Assembly (NCBI RefSeq): GCF_020382885.2 | Contig: NC_058514.1 | Coordinates: forward strand, 14,742,249 to 14,806,248 | DNA: 64,000 nt | Reading direction: 5' to 3' | Source: Scatophagus argus | Taxonomy: Eukaryota > Chordata > Actinopteri > Scatophagidae | Part shown: piece by piece, positions 1-28,000 of the stretch | How positions within the stretch are numbered: position 1 is the first letter of the stretch | Layout of the letters: the number at the start of each line of letters is the position of its first letter | Position numbers and translations under genes: made by a program | Notes under the pieces: generated by a model | Told to the model about the DNA's origin: nothing | The model's input: only the letters and a program-made list of their open reading frames with translations | The model's database searches: none

Positions 1-2429
1 AGTTAGTTAACATGTAATTTAGTTAGCCAGTAACATAACACTGAAGGCTGTACTTAACACTCAAGAACAAAATCCTTGAATGTGTTTGAGGCAATGGTGC
101 AGCAGGGAGGCTACAATGGAAGGCTTTTGGAGCAGATATAAGCACTTTTGTCTTTAGCTGTTCCCCTCAAGAGAAATGAACCCTTTATTCACACCTTGTC
201 CACTTGAGACAAGGGATCTGTGTTTGAATGACTGTTGAATGAAAGTTATTCATGTTCCACCGTTGATGAAACCACATAAATTGAAGCGTTTACCCTGACT
301 GCAGTTCAGTTCATGATTCACTCTGCTCGAAGAGGAAAGCCCGGAGTGGGCAGCAGGATGATAAGCTAATACCTGTTGACAGACTGGATCATTTGCAGGT
401 CATTTTCACTCAACCTCAAGGAGCAGGCCACAGCTGTTGGGACCATGTATTGAAATTCTGTGCTGTTCTGAGTGCTCACTGACATGATTATTCCACATAA
501 AGAGAAAATGGCCTCATAAACTAACTTTATTTCGGGGTCCATAAAACTGCCGGCCTGTGGGACTGTGTCTGATGAGCAGAGCAGTTAACTTAAGGAGCAG
601 CCAGGTGCACCTTGAACTGTCTCACTCGTCAGTAGAGCAGCCCTGGGCTCACGGACAGACCAATAAATTTACCCAACACAGCTGAACCTGTCGGCTGCAT
701 TGATTCCTTCTTCTGTCATCTGGAGGCTGCTGCAGCTATGTTCTAATGTAGTTATTGAAACACTGCTAACTTACAGGTCATGTTAAAGACCTGGACCTGT
801 ACCTTGCACTTTGTCCCACTGCAATACAAAAATTTTTACAGTCTTTTATGTTGTTTTCCACAGGAAATAAAGCAGTGAATTAACATCCACACAGAGCTAC
901 AGGCAGCTAGTTAGCAAGTTTGTGAGCATGAATTGTGTCACAAGCTCAATTTGTATGTTTTAGTTGGTTATTCTCATCACTGAAGACATGACTTTTTGTA
1001 TATCAGCCATTAATTGCTGACTCCAAGAACAACTCCTATATGGAATATGGAAAGCCAATAACTTATATTAAGTTTAATTAATTTATAAGTATTTATTATA
1101 TTAAATATTAAGAATCAATTTCCCTCAAATTTCGCTTGTGAGCTTAAATAGTCCTAACTCGAAGTTTGTATATTAGCTTTTTCAGAGCTTTCAACAGTAT
1201 GTCACAGTCTTCTTTGGTGAGTTAAATTGGCTCAGGTGTCACAATCCAAGAAGAGATCATAGACCAAAACTCAGTTGTAATCTCCCACACTGCCATACAA
1301 CCCTGCGTTCATTGCTGCAAAGCCTCATTCTGTCTGAATATGGCCATGATACCATGGGGGTTAGTGCTACAATTAGATACAAGGCTGAGTCAGATACCAT
1401 AAGCAGGACTCAAGGCCTATTGATCACAATCTAGAGCTTGACATTTTCTAATCTTTCTTTTTAATTTCTTCCTGTTCAAACACATCTCAAACGCAAACGC
1501 AATCTGTTGACACTGGGTCAAAGCTGATGTAAACCTGTAATACACAAGGGAACTTTCTAGTCCTATCATCAGTGCTCTAGGTGTTTGGCTCAGTGAAAAA
1601 AAATAAAAATAAAAAGCCCTCTCAAGTATTATTGTACAGTGTAACAACTGTAACAAACTGGAGCCTGAATTCTCTGCTATCTCTTCCCCCCCACCTACAC
1701 ATTCTTTCCTACATAAGCCTCCGCTCAGAATACAGCACTTTTTGTGATTTATGAGCAAATTGCACTGTAGTCTACCTTCTGAATTTACGCTGATAGCTCA
1801 TGGGACCAATTCAATTGAGGCTGGGAAAAGGGGGAAAAAGCCCTGGCTGCTGCTTTCCCATTACATGGTAAATCTCCAGAGAATAAGACAGAGTTGTGCG
1901 AGTCAGCAGAAACCCAGATCTTCTGAAAGCAGCAATTTATATGCACATGGTCTCTGTATCATTGAGTAATAAAACACCTGATTAAGTAACTTTTTCATTT
2001 TTAATTGCCACTTAAATGGGTTTATATGCCTAAAGGGCCTACTGTGCAGGTGCCCGTGTTTTTCAGACCATATGGAGGGACATGACTTTGATCATGTGGA
2101 TATGTAGAGAATCTGGTTTTCACTGTGGAGTGAGAACAAACTGAGAAAACGCTGAATAAGTACTTAACCTAATGAAATCTAACTGTGTGTAATTCTTCCC
2201 CTAGTTTGGCTCACTGATTAACAATACCACATTGATTCTGTTAATGATTTTCAATAACAACAAAATCATTCACTCTCATTGTGTATCTATACTGTAATCC
2301 ACAGGCTTAGTCATTCTCTCTCATCATGCTGAATGTTAAGCATCACTGCAGTGAACCAATAAGTTGGCTGAGAGGAACTCTGACTTCCATTCCATGACTT
2401 GCAATCAAAAAGTTGGCACTCACAAAATG

Positions 2430-2600
2430 CACTATAGGGGTATTCGTAGTGTATTATAAACACCATAAACCACATCATCTATATACACCTCAACAATCAG
2501 CTGTAGTAAGGACTCACAGTATGCTGTAATAGTCTGTTGTTGTTGCTATTATTGATACATCCAGATGTACCTGACTTTACTTAACACATACAATAATGAT
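2430..2600. repeat. Dispersed repeat, related to 8955-9240
   Basis: It shares an ordered series of words with 8955-9240: a cacctcaacaat(c/g)a-ctgtagtaag core, then actca-tatgctgtaatagtc. The two copies are clearly homologous but strongly diverged. The class is unknown to me. Confidence 0.5.
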
Positions 2601-5600
2601 GAGAAGTGTTGGCTGACATTTTCATGGTAAACAGATCTTCCTAATTTGTTCACCATATCAAGCCAACAGGACATTTTTTTTCCAACCCATGAGGTGATTT
2701 TGGTTTCCTATGAACAGCCGCTAGACTACTGGCCCATTTCCTTATTGTCCACAATGTGCAGCGCTAAAGTCTCAAGCAAAATTCTGTGTTCTCAAACATC
2801 CTGGTAGTGTTACAACAAAGCAGATTAGCAGGAACTGCACAAGATGCATGGTGCATTGGTTAATTCTGAAGCCGTTTTGTTTACAGAATGTTTTCTGCAG
2901 TGTCTCTGGCAATTGAGGTCTCGTATTTGGCGTCGCAGCTTTTAACAGCCACCATACTAGCAGGCAGAAAGCACACTCCTCCCAGTTCTGCTGGCATGGA
3001 TTAACACTGACTGCTGAGGTAGTTTCATTTGAGACCGTATTTTTAAATGAGATGTTCGCTATTCATGTGTTTAAACAAACAAAAAAAACCCTTACTTTCT
3101 TCAGTTCATATTATTGTTCAAAAAAAGAAATCAAGCTTTGTTTGACTTGAATAGCTAACAGGAAGTGTTTATTGTGTAGGATTAATCTGAACTCATATTG
3201 TTATGGACAAGAAAAATGTCAGTAGCTGCTCAGAAGGATGTATACACAGAGTCAGTCTGCAACTCTTCACTCTGTGAGATTAATATTGATCCTGGAAGAA
3301 AGCAAATAAGCTTATTTCCTAAAATGCTGAACTGCTCCTCCATGTCAGTCGATCAGTTCAAAGCACATCATCCTTGTCTCTCACATTGAAAAGTTTGCAC
3401 TTGTTTTGGTTTACCTGGCTTCTTGTCTTCTGAGAAATGTTTGCTGAGTCTGCAGCATTACAGCATGAAAGATTATACTTCACAGTAAAAGATCAGGAAG
3501 CTTTGTTCAGAGCGTTAGAAATGCCATGTCTTTAAGCAGGAGTTTGCCCTCAATGATATCTGCCTGCAGGACTAAGATGCATTATGAGAGAGAATCCAAC
3601 TTTAGACACATTCAAAGCAGAACTGTAACTGAAGACATAATGTAATATTTCTGCCAAAGGCACCTCTGCTCTGTTTTTAGGCTTGGAAATAAACAACAGC
3701 AATCTTAATCTCATTTTGCTTATGGTATCTGCCCTCGAGCCTCACCGTGTTGAGACAAATCTCAAAATATGCGCTTGTGTTTCTTTTCATTCGTGTAGCC
3801 AAGAGCGAAGCCAGGGAAGAGAACACACAAAAACAAACAAGAGGTGCTTCATTATAAAAGCTGAAAGCACCTCATTTGTCTTTAAAGTCTCATCTGGCTG
3901 CAGTGCTATTCCAGTTTCTTTGTAAAAAAAACAAAGGAGCAAAAAAAAATAAAAATTGTCACATTGAATTTTCTGGATTTCTGAGTTTCCAAGATGTATT
4001 TGGATTTGGAAGCTTGAGCCGATTAGCTTAGCTTAGCATAGAAAATGGACACAGGGCGATCACGGGATGTATGTGCCCAATTAAGAGGCATCTGTCGATC
4101 TGGATTATGCCAATTTCAGACTTGCATCTTCAAAGAGTTTGAATCCTGTCCTCACCTGCAACTCATTCCATCATCAGCCACTCACACGTATACAGGTCTG
4201 CTTCCTTTGCTCTTCGCCAGATAGTTAAATTATGTTCCTATGTGCATCCTGTTTGCTTTGTTTATCTGTAACCTGTCAGTCAGTTTTTCTGGAAACCTGC
4301 CAGTTTTGGACTTGGACTTTTTGGACTTTGCCTTGTCTGTCAGGACTGTAGTCTTTCTCGCTGCCCTCTTGAATTTGTTTGCCTGTGTTGTACTGTTTAC
4401 CTGGTCTTTCCTGTTTCCTGCCTCACAATTAAGTACTTTATAAAGCTCTGCATCAGTTGTCTACATTTAGCCATGTCATTTGGACTGTCCAATAAAAACA
4501 TGAACCTTAACTTTGTCTTTCCAGGGTAAGACTGTCCTCCTCACTATGTCAACTCCAAAACCATTGGAACAGAATGTTTAAAGAGTCGTTTTTAATAAAC
4601 TGAGATGAAGTCTGACTGGTTACTTCCTCTTCTGGAAAAATAACAACCCAGGATGTTGGGAGAACAGTTGTAGGCCCGGCTGAAATTATCAGGCTTTCGC
4701 ACTAGTTGCTGTGAGGACCTCATGTAGGAACAGAAACTTTCAATTGTTGCCTGGCAACTACCTCTGGCCAAGAAACAGTCTCACACTTATTCTCCTTGTA
4801 AAACCATAACTTCTTCTTAAAATGCTGTGTTTTTTGTACAGATTAAACAAACAACATAAAACATGTTAATCAGAGTTGCTAGTAAGTGGATTTTGTTACC
4901 TTTGGACAGAACCAGGGTTGCTGGTTTATTCTAAGCTATTTGGATTGCTACTTGTAGGTACAAATCTATTGTATAGACCTGTGAGGTTCTCTTTTGATAC
5001 AAAATAAATAAGCATATTTCCCAAAACTATAGCTTTAAGTTGAATGAAGCCCACTTAGATGGAAAAAAATGTTTGTAAAAAGTGTGCTGTTACAACAACA
5101 GCCCCCCCTCAGCCTCCCGCTGTGTTCTGGCTGGTCTGAGCAGCATGCTGGGCAGAGGGCTGTCATCTGATTTTTAATTGCAGCCGCAGTGGCTATAATC
5201 AGATTTTATTGGAATGCGCCCATGCAAAGCCACCAGCGGCAGTGATTTAGAGACAGCATGTGATGGCGGCACATCGATTCCATAACCTTTCCTAAATTAT
5301 CCAGGCAACAGAGAGGATTGTGTCTCTCTTTCCTCTCACTCTCACTTCATCTCCTTCTTATCAGTTGTCAGTATAATGAGCAGCAGGATTTTGGGGGAAG
5401 GGTGGGGGGAGAGACACCCTCTGTGTCCAGCCGTGGGCACAGAGCTGGGATGAGCTGCAATTGATTAGCTGCGCGGCCATCTCAGACAGCTCAGTCACAG
5501 CGCGGGCCATGCTTTGATACTGGATGACAGGAAAGTAAATGTCTGCAGAGATAATGAGTTGGCCTCGACACGCTCTATGTGTCAGTACTCTACCAATCAA

Positions 5601-5984
5601 TGCGTGTGTGTAAACAGCCAATAAAGTGGTCTTGCGTGTGCCTGCATGTGCGTATGTGGCATATTTTAAACTGATGCCAAAAGAAACAGGACAATTCACA
5701 GCCAGCCTTTGGGGAGAGACAGGCGATGCTGGTGGGCGCCTGGAGGTTAGTGAAGCAGGCTTGCCAGTTTAGCTGCCAGATCAACTGGAAAGATCTGGAT
5801 AACTGAAACTCTTTACAGCTAGCACTGAGTCAAGTCAATACTGTGGACTGTTTCATTGAAATTGCCGTCTATTCTGCTCCCACATGACCGACCAGGCTGG
5901 ACATTAACATTTGCATTGAGGTGGAAAAATCTCCCACATAGGAAACAATATGGTTCCTTTGTAATGAAAATATGAATAAGATTA

Positions 5985-6170
5985 AACAGCCATGCGGCTC
6001 TGTGAGACTGTACGGAGCCACAGCATAATGTCTGTGCTGAATCTCATGGCAATCTGTCCAGAGAGTAACTGGATAACCATAGTCAGGGGGAGAGTCGGTG
6101 TTTGGACCAAATTTAATGGCAATCCATATTCAGTCTGGACCAAAGAGACCAACAAACCCATTACCACTTT
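5985..6170 (-). repeat. Dispersed fish repeat fragment (tctggaccaaag family)
   Basis: It contains twice-repeated 'accaaatttaatggcaatcc'-like text and 'cagtctggaccaaag'. The reverse complement recurs at 50970-51020 ('ttggtccaccgctttggtctgga'). Related words occur at 17310-17335 ('ggggaccatgaatgtctgaaccaaa'). I recognise this as a very common percomorph interspersed repeat but cannot name its class with certainty. Confidence 0.5.
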
Positions 6171-7204
6171 ACCATCTCTAGATGTGTGTGCTTGTGCGAC
6201 TGAAAAAAATAAGCATCTGCTGGTGATGGTGTAACAACACTCTGCTTATGAAAGCTTTTACGTTCATGTTGTTAGAAAAATTTTATGTGACACAGGAAAG
6301 GAGGTATTTTCGTAAAAAAAAAAACAAACAAAAAAAAAACTGCTGCCAAAATGAAACTTCATCAACAGAAAATCCAAGGAAAACAGAACAGCTCAATGAC
6401 TCTGAGGAAGATGACTTGAAACCGAACATGATGGTCTCTAGGGCTCCGTCTCCTTTTAATGATTAGAAAGACTTTCAGATGAGACGTGACTCAAGAGCAG
6501 TGAAATCATAGCTGCTTTTATTCTCCAGCGAACATTCTTGCTGTCCTTGGGCTACACTAAATGGACAACATTTCTTTAGCTCGAGTGCTACAGAAAGGTC
6601 AGCTACAACAGATAACAAATATTCATTTTGCTCCTGCTTACAAAACAGAACTATCAGCAGAGTATCTCATTCAATGCTATTGCTTTAATTCTAAGGTTGA
6701 ATGTACCGCTTTAATTTCAATGGTTGCAAAGATTGTAAGATATTAAATTTTTATTAGAAAAGAACATTAGCACCCAAAAGACTTGCCCTCTTTTTCATGG
6801 TTATTGCCTATGCTATTTCTATACTACATCATTGTATTTGTTTTATTTTTCCTTCTTTATACTGCTGGAGGCTAACAGTATGAACAGGCCTGTTGATGCC
6901 TGTAGTGTTTTGTACCAGTTAACCTCAGACCTTCATATAGAATTTTAGGGAAGACTGATCGAAGACAGATTGTAGCCAAACATATTAAACTGATCATCCA
7001 ACTGAGGAATCAGTATTACTTTTCTAAATAAGAGACAGAAAACAGAGACAGACATATAAAAGAAACATTCTACTGAATATTTTTTTCTTTCATTCACTTG
7101 TACATACATTTTGTGGCCTTATATTTTAGTGGTTATTACTTAGCACAAGTGAGGAGATGCCTGGTTGTTGCTTATATCATTTAAGAAGAATTAGAAAAAA
7201 GAGG

Positions 7205-7522
7205 AAGAAGAACCACTTTATTGGCAGTATATATATTTTTACATGCATACACTGAATTTGTCTTCTACATTAGACCCATCCTTAGTTGAACACACATGCA
7301 ACACCCAGCAAATTACATGCAGTGAAACACACACAGGAGCAGTGGGGCAAATTGAGGGTTGAGTACCTTGCTCAGAGGCACATCAGCTGGCTGACGGAGT
7401 GGGGGAGCATTTTTCACATTAATCACTCGACCACACTGCCCGTCCTGTGGGGGAATCGAACTGGCGACCTTCCGATCACAAGCCGCTTCTCCAACCTTTA
7501 GGCCATGGCTGCCCCCCATTTA
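7205..7522 (-). repeat. tRNA-derived SINE, copy 1
   Basis: Read on the minus strand, the element starts near 7520 with a tRNA-like head. It has an A-box-like 'tggcctaaaggttgg' and a B-box-like 'ccagttcgattccc'. A body and an A/T-rich tail ending near 7205 follow. A second, more diverged copy in the same orientation lies at 35765-36074. The promoter boxes and shared layout support a Pol III-derived SINE; I cannot assign the family name. Confidence 0.7.
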
Positions 7523-8244
7523 GCTTCAAAATGCTCAAATGTGTTTACCCAGTCCAGGCGTTATCATTGTTTCTTAGTGGTCAGAAAGGTTTTTCCAAAG
7601 CTCTTTCACTGAAAACAAATATCTGTTGTTGATGGAGACAGACCTAAATAATTAGCTTAAAGTTGTCAAAATGCTCCTTGTACCTGAGGGGGTATCATTA
7701 CTTGTAGTCATTTTTTACATTGTTAATGTAAAAACAAAATTAGTGTAGCTATAATGTTTCTGAGACTTTGGCAGTGGTGGTCGGGTTGAATGGGGCCCTG
7801 GAGTGATTATTAAATCATTACTGATTCAATGCTGTATATTCACCACGAACAGCAAGTATTGCACACACACAGACTGTGTGGCAAAAATACAGATTTTTTT
7901 CTGCAAGTTTCCTATTTTTTCATTGTTTTCATATGTTCATACTGTAGTGTCACATAGCTTCATGAAAAAGAGCGAGCACTACAGGCTTCTAGAGAAATAT
8001 AATAAAAAAAAAATGACATTTTCTTTCCAAAAGTTGACTATTTATAAAAACAACTGCTGCTTGCAAGCAATTCCTAAAAGCTAATATTTAATATTGCTGA
8101 AAGAATTCAGGATGAACACTGCAACTTCACTCCGCACAATTTTGCCTCTGACTTTCCACCCCCAGGTAATAAACAGAACAGCATGTATTGATATTATTTC
8201 AATGCAAACCAACCCAGCACCTCCCTGCCGTGCTTATCCCCTGA

Positions 8245-22966
<14,722 letters not shown>

Positions 22967-25019
22967 ATTGCGTTAAAACACTCTTATACCTCCCAGGACA
23001 GCGCTGCTCAGATCATGCTTTGTCTTGACTTATGGTCCGGCAGAGGTAGAAAAGTTGCAGCCCCCACAAAATCCTGCAGCATGAAACTCTCCAAGGACTG
23101 AAAATTCTTGTGACTCCAATTCGGCAGTTTGCTTATTAAGATTTATCAGACAAAAGCTGCTCTGTCTGATTGCAGAGTAGCGTCCAGTAGACCCTGAAGA
23201 GCTGGACACAGACACTGTGATGCAGGGCCACTAATAGAGGACAAGTCGTCTTTCCTTTGCTTAATGTAATCACAGAGTCTCATGCAGAAGTTAAATGAGG
23301 ATAAGTCATACAGCAAACTTCATGAAGACTTTGGTGTTTGTTACAGTTTTTAGCAGTTTCTTACCATTTGAGCTCATCAGTTCATACTGTTTAATGAACA
23401 AATGAATTAACAAATACATCCATTTGTGTAGCTGTAAATTGCAGACGGTGGACTGTAAATTTCATTACGTTGCAGACTACCACCCATAGGCCTTCTTGCG
23501 ACACTACATGCATTACATCCTGTGAGGTCCAAGCAATACTTTTGAGGAGTTATGATAGAGGCACACATACAGGAAGAAAATAATGTCGCACAGAATTATG
23601 GTTCATTATTTTTCACTTTTCTCTCCTGTCTGTTTTTTTAAAACATTAAATACATTTACTTTTTGAAACTGTAGAAAACCTTCAAATAAATCAAACAATC
23701 TAAGAGGGAAAAACTCCTCACATCTCACATTCACACAAAAACCATTAGCTGAAATGAAGGACACAAGCATGTAGTCCAAATGTTGTCCACTATAGTTCAC
23801 AATAGGCCTGGCATGAATGCTGTTGTTTGAGATTACAGATAAATCTGTTCAGCATCATATTCTTCAATATTTAATAAACAAGCAAAGTATAAATCCATCT
23901 TAGTTTTCAGTTTTTCACCATATTAGGGCGGTATAATTGTAAGAGGAGTGGCTTCTCACATTTCATTAGTTTCTTGGCTTGGCCTCAGAAATCACAAAAA
24001 TGGAAAGCCTTATTAAACTGCATTAGGAGGATCAGCATTATAGTAAATGTAGCATTCAGTGTTTTCAGAGTTTGATATTTCCTAAGAAACTAAAAACTTC
24101 TGAATACCCTGTCCTGTGCTGCATCAATTTTTACCATCCTTTTTAATGTGTCTCTCACTATTTCCCCAATTTTATGTAGGTGAAACACTACACGACTGGA
24201 ACATCCATTTAATCTTCTGTCTTTATTCATAGCCAATCTGGGTTGTTACCACCTTTGAGGACTTGCTTCTGGGAATTTTAACAACCTTAGGAGGTATTAA
24301 GGAGGCTCATTAGTTGTGACTGTTTAACTAAAAAACTTGTGTGTGTGTCTCTGCCTCTGCCTGCATGTTTTGGCAGACAGATGTAGTCTGAAGATAAAAA
24401 TAAAGCCTCTACCAGCATCCTGCAGCTTCAGTCAGTCTGCAGCTTCAGCCTTCCAATACCAGTTTCTCCCCCAGCAGATTAAAGGAGGTCTGAAGGATGC
24501 AGAGATGGTCCAGCTGAGACTGAGTGCCTTTGGCCCCTTTAAAAGACTTCCATTTAGCTTGCTATATGTGTTACTGTGACTTACTTGTACCTGTACATTA
24601 ATGTCTGCAGTCATCATGTCAATCATTTGATTTGAAGAGTTAGTACAAAACATACAACTTAAAGAGTGACACCTGAGTGAATTTGTGAAATTTTGAATGG
24701 TAATTCCTCATCTCATTTCACATGTTTTTTTTGTTGTTGTTGTTGTTTTTAACTGTTATTTATTTTTTATTTGCTTAATTTACATGAACTAATGTCTCAT
24801 ATGTCCAATCCATGGGAAACAAAAGAATTTCCAGGAAACCGGTGAGTCTGAGCAGGTCAGTGAAGGCAGCACACACCTGTCACTTATTAGGAGTCTGTCA
24901 TTCCCAGCCAAGCCTTGATTTTAAGAAACACAACATGCTGTCTTTGGCTGGAATTACGAAGAAAATGTAAGAAAATAAGTATCCACAGTTATCTTTATAT
25001 CTCACTCGAATACAGATTA
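22967..25019. promoter_or_regulatory. 2-kb divergent intergenic region
   Basis: The carboxylesterase (minus) and the ZP-domain gene (plus) start at opposite edges. Both core promoters and 5' UTRs should therefore fall here unless distant first exons exist. I see no CpG island, no convincing TATA-plus-initiator pair and no further exon. A short (TTG)n tract is at 24729-24749. Confidence 0.45.
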
Positions 25020-28000
25020 ATGGTCCTTTATATTTTCAGGAGCTCCCTAGAGTTTCTGTTCATCTTACTCACACTGGCTCCGCATACCATATCGTTTGGT
25101 GAGTAGCACACTGCACCTGACATTACTGAGTGAAGATAATCTTTGGTTTTGGGATTGTTACATTTGGAGATGAACTAATTGATTTTCCTTTAGGGTGTTG
25201 CAACAATATTTCCTTCTCAGTGTGCTGGATGAGCAAGGGTGATGTTCTAGAAAGGTAAACACAAGAAAGACACATTTTTTGACAGTGTAATCTATGTTTC
25301 AATATGCCTAAGTGCGTTCACAGTGCTCGCCAAACTTCATTTACGAAAATACAGATTAATAAGGGACCCAGAAAAATATTTCTGAGGTGTCCACAAGGGG
25401 TATTGGGAGTATGACCCTTTAAATATTTTTTTCCCCCTGTTCTTTTAGGCAAAATACAAACATATGGTTCAATAATACATCCCTGAAATCCATTGGGAAG
25501 GGAGGTAAAGTTACCTCTCTGACGGTGTCCCCAGTAGTAGAAAACAAGCTTACCCTTCAGTATGAAGGCTCCGTTCAGACATGGACTTTTAGAATTACCC
25601 CAAGTAAGCAACTTTTTTTAAAATGTATTTTCTATTTTACCCCCTAAGAACTAATAGTTATTAAATCTCAACGTATTTATGTAAGGTACAAAGTTCACTC
25701 AAATCAGAGGCCGGCAGAAACCCCAAGAACAACCAACGAGTGCCACGAAGGTACTTCTAGTATTTATCAAACTTCAGTCTGGTACAGATGGATGATCCTG
25801 TTAGATTTTTAAACATGGGTCATATTGCATGTTCTCCTTTGTTCTTTCTTCAGCGTTTCCTGGACTTGATGAGTCCCACTGAGGTGTTTGCATGTGAAAG
25901 TGGCACATTATTTTTTCACCAGGATGAAAACTTCTTCCTTGCAATTGGTGAGTTCACCTACTTCCTGTGTGTATTTTGTGAGAACAAACATGTAGATCTT
26001 CCTTCAGTTTATTAAGTGTGTAGGTCAAGTTAAACTGGGTAGACACTGCAGATCTGACCTGATTCTGGAATTTGAATTGGTTGTACCAGACTAAATCTAG
26101 TTCCCTTCTAAGTGTTCTTTCTACCAGATTGGAAGTTGTGGCTAACAGCAACCTCTTTACTTTTGTCCAGAAGTAGGAAAATGTGCTACTGCTAACGTGA
26201 TCCATCTGTGTAAAACTCTAACCCAGAACAACCCCCTGACCTTAAGTCTAGCACAACCCTAAAATATATCAACCTAAAGTAATTCTCTTTAGCGTCTGTG
26301 GTTTAATATGCTTTGCTATTGCTATTTCTGTTTTCATGAACATTTTGCATGACTGAAAGTCCAGTTGATGTCATCCTAGGCTACACAATGAGCTTCCCTG
26401 TCAAGCTCACATCCAGGACTTCCTCCATGCTGCTGGTCTCCTGGGTGGAGAGCCCTCCAGCTGTCAGCAACAGCCATGCTACGACCCTGTACCACACTGA
26501 ACTGGGTTCCTATAAAACTCTCAGTGTGGACACAACCACAAACAACCACTACAGCTTCGCAGCTCTGGACTCCTGCAGCCCCTATGTGGCCTGCGTGGAG
26601 ATTGCAGGCACTCATTCCTTCACCTGCCTCTCTACTATTACTGGTACGTACTGCTTGTTGAATAGATTAGCACAGATCCAAAAGTTCTTGGCAGGAGAAC
26701 ACAAAGATTGATACATTTAATTTATGGTTCATATAATGATATTTCTCACTAACCTCTTTTAGTACGGAGGTGAATGCAACAAATTTCACATTTGTCACAT
26801 TTTAAGGGGCAGGTGAGATAAGAATTGTTCATTTCAGATTGGTTCAGTCTGCAGCCACACTGTTTAATGCCATTAAAACCAACATTCTGGACCTTTAATG
26901 TGAAGTAACCTTTGTGTAATTTGTAGTTGGTGAACTAACACAGGCTAAACCACCAGGATGCCCACAGTGTCGAATCCACTGAGAATTTTTATGAACACTG
27001 TAATTGTGGTTTTATGGCTGAAAGATCTTTATAAGGTGGTACTGTGCACTACCAGCTTAGCACCAAATGTCAGACACAGACACAGTTAGCGATTATCTGG
27101 TGAATGTAGTTGCACGTGAAGCATTTGAAAGAGCTTAAAGGAGACTGACTGGTCTTATATTCATCAAGAGGTCAGAGACTTGACTCCTAGTGGTAATTCT
27201 GGTTGGAAACAAGCAACTTTCGTGGTTCAGTTTCCCATACTTAACAGGTGATAAATGTAATGTTGGATTTACATCTTGTTTCCATTATCCTAAAGTGGCC
27301 CATTCATGACGGTAGAAGATGCTTTGCTAGTTGTTTGTTATCCTTTTTCCACCAGAACCAGACGCTCCCAAGGACTTTGAGGTGACGTCATGGAACAGCA
27401 GTAGCATATCTTTGGCCTGGGACTGCCCTGAGAACAGCAAGTTCTCGCTCTTCCTCCTCACCGCCTTCTACCTCAATGGAACAGACCACGTCACAGAGGA
27501 GGTGCCCTTATGGCACAAGAGCAACAACTTTGCGTTCACCTTGTCTGACCTGCAGCCTTGCAGCAAGGTTAAGTTTGGCCTGCAGACCGTTTGCCAGGCA
27601 GGGATAGAGACCCACTACAGCACGATGGTCCTGAATGATGGAAACTCCTGTAAGTCCTGACTCAATGAGCCATCTCTGTGTCTGTCCATTTGAATCCATT
27701 ATAGACCAGTGTATTGAGTTGATACTCAACTTAAATGTGTGTCTGTCTCTGTATTTGAGAGAATACAACACAAACTATGAAGATGATAAATATATTTTTT
27801 CTCTCTCTCTGGTGTAGAGCTCCTTTTTTCCTTCCATTTGTGCTATTTCTGATTTTCACATCGAGAAAAGTGCATTCATGAGTTACAAAAAAATGTAGAA
27901 AATGTAGAAATTCACAGTAACAAACCTGCTTAACTCACTCGAGTTTGCTGATCTCTGAATTGAAAGCTTTCTGTGTTTGTACTTGTGAAGAGTCCTTTAG

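Larger units (their letters stand above)
1..7200. other. Gene-free flank, 3' of the carboxylesterase gene
   Basis: I found no exon chain or recognisable protein here on either strand. Open frames are short and have no family resemblance. The stretch is AT-rich with scattered diverged repeats (about 2430-2600 and 5985-6170, listed separately). A C/T-rich tract at about 4200-4520 looks like the tail of a dispersed element; that is recognition by texture only. A moderately GC-rich, low-repeat block at about 5130-5290 is noted under findings. Confidence 0.5.

Noticed and set aside
4240-4443. Hydrophobic 67-codon frame resembling a membrane peptide
   Set aside because: The hydrophobicity follows from a C/T-rich repeat-like tract; no start context or neighbouring exon.
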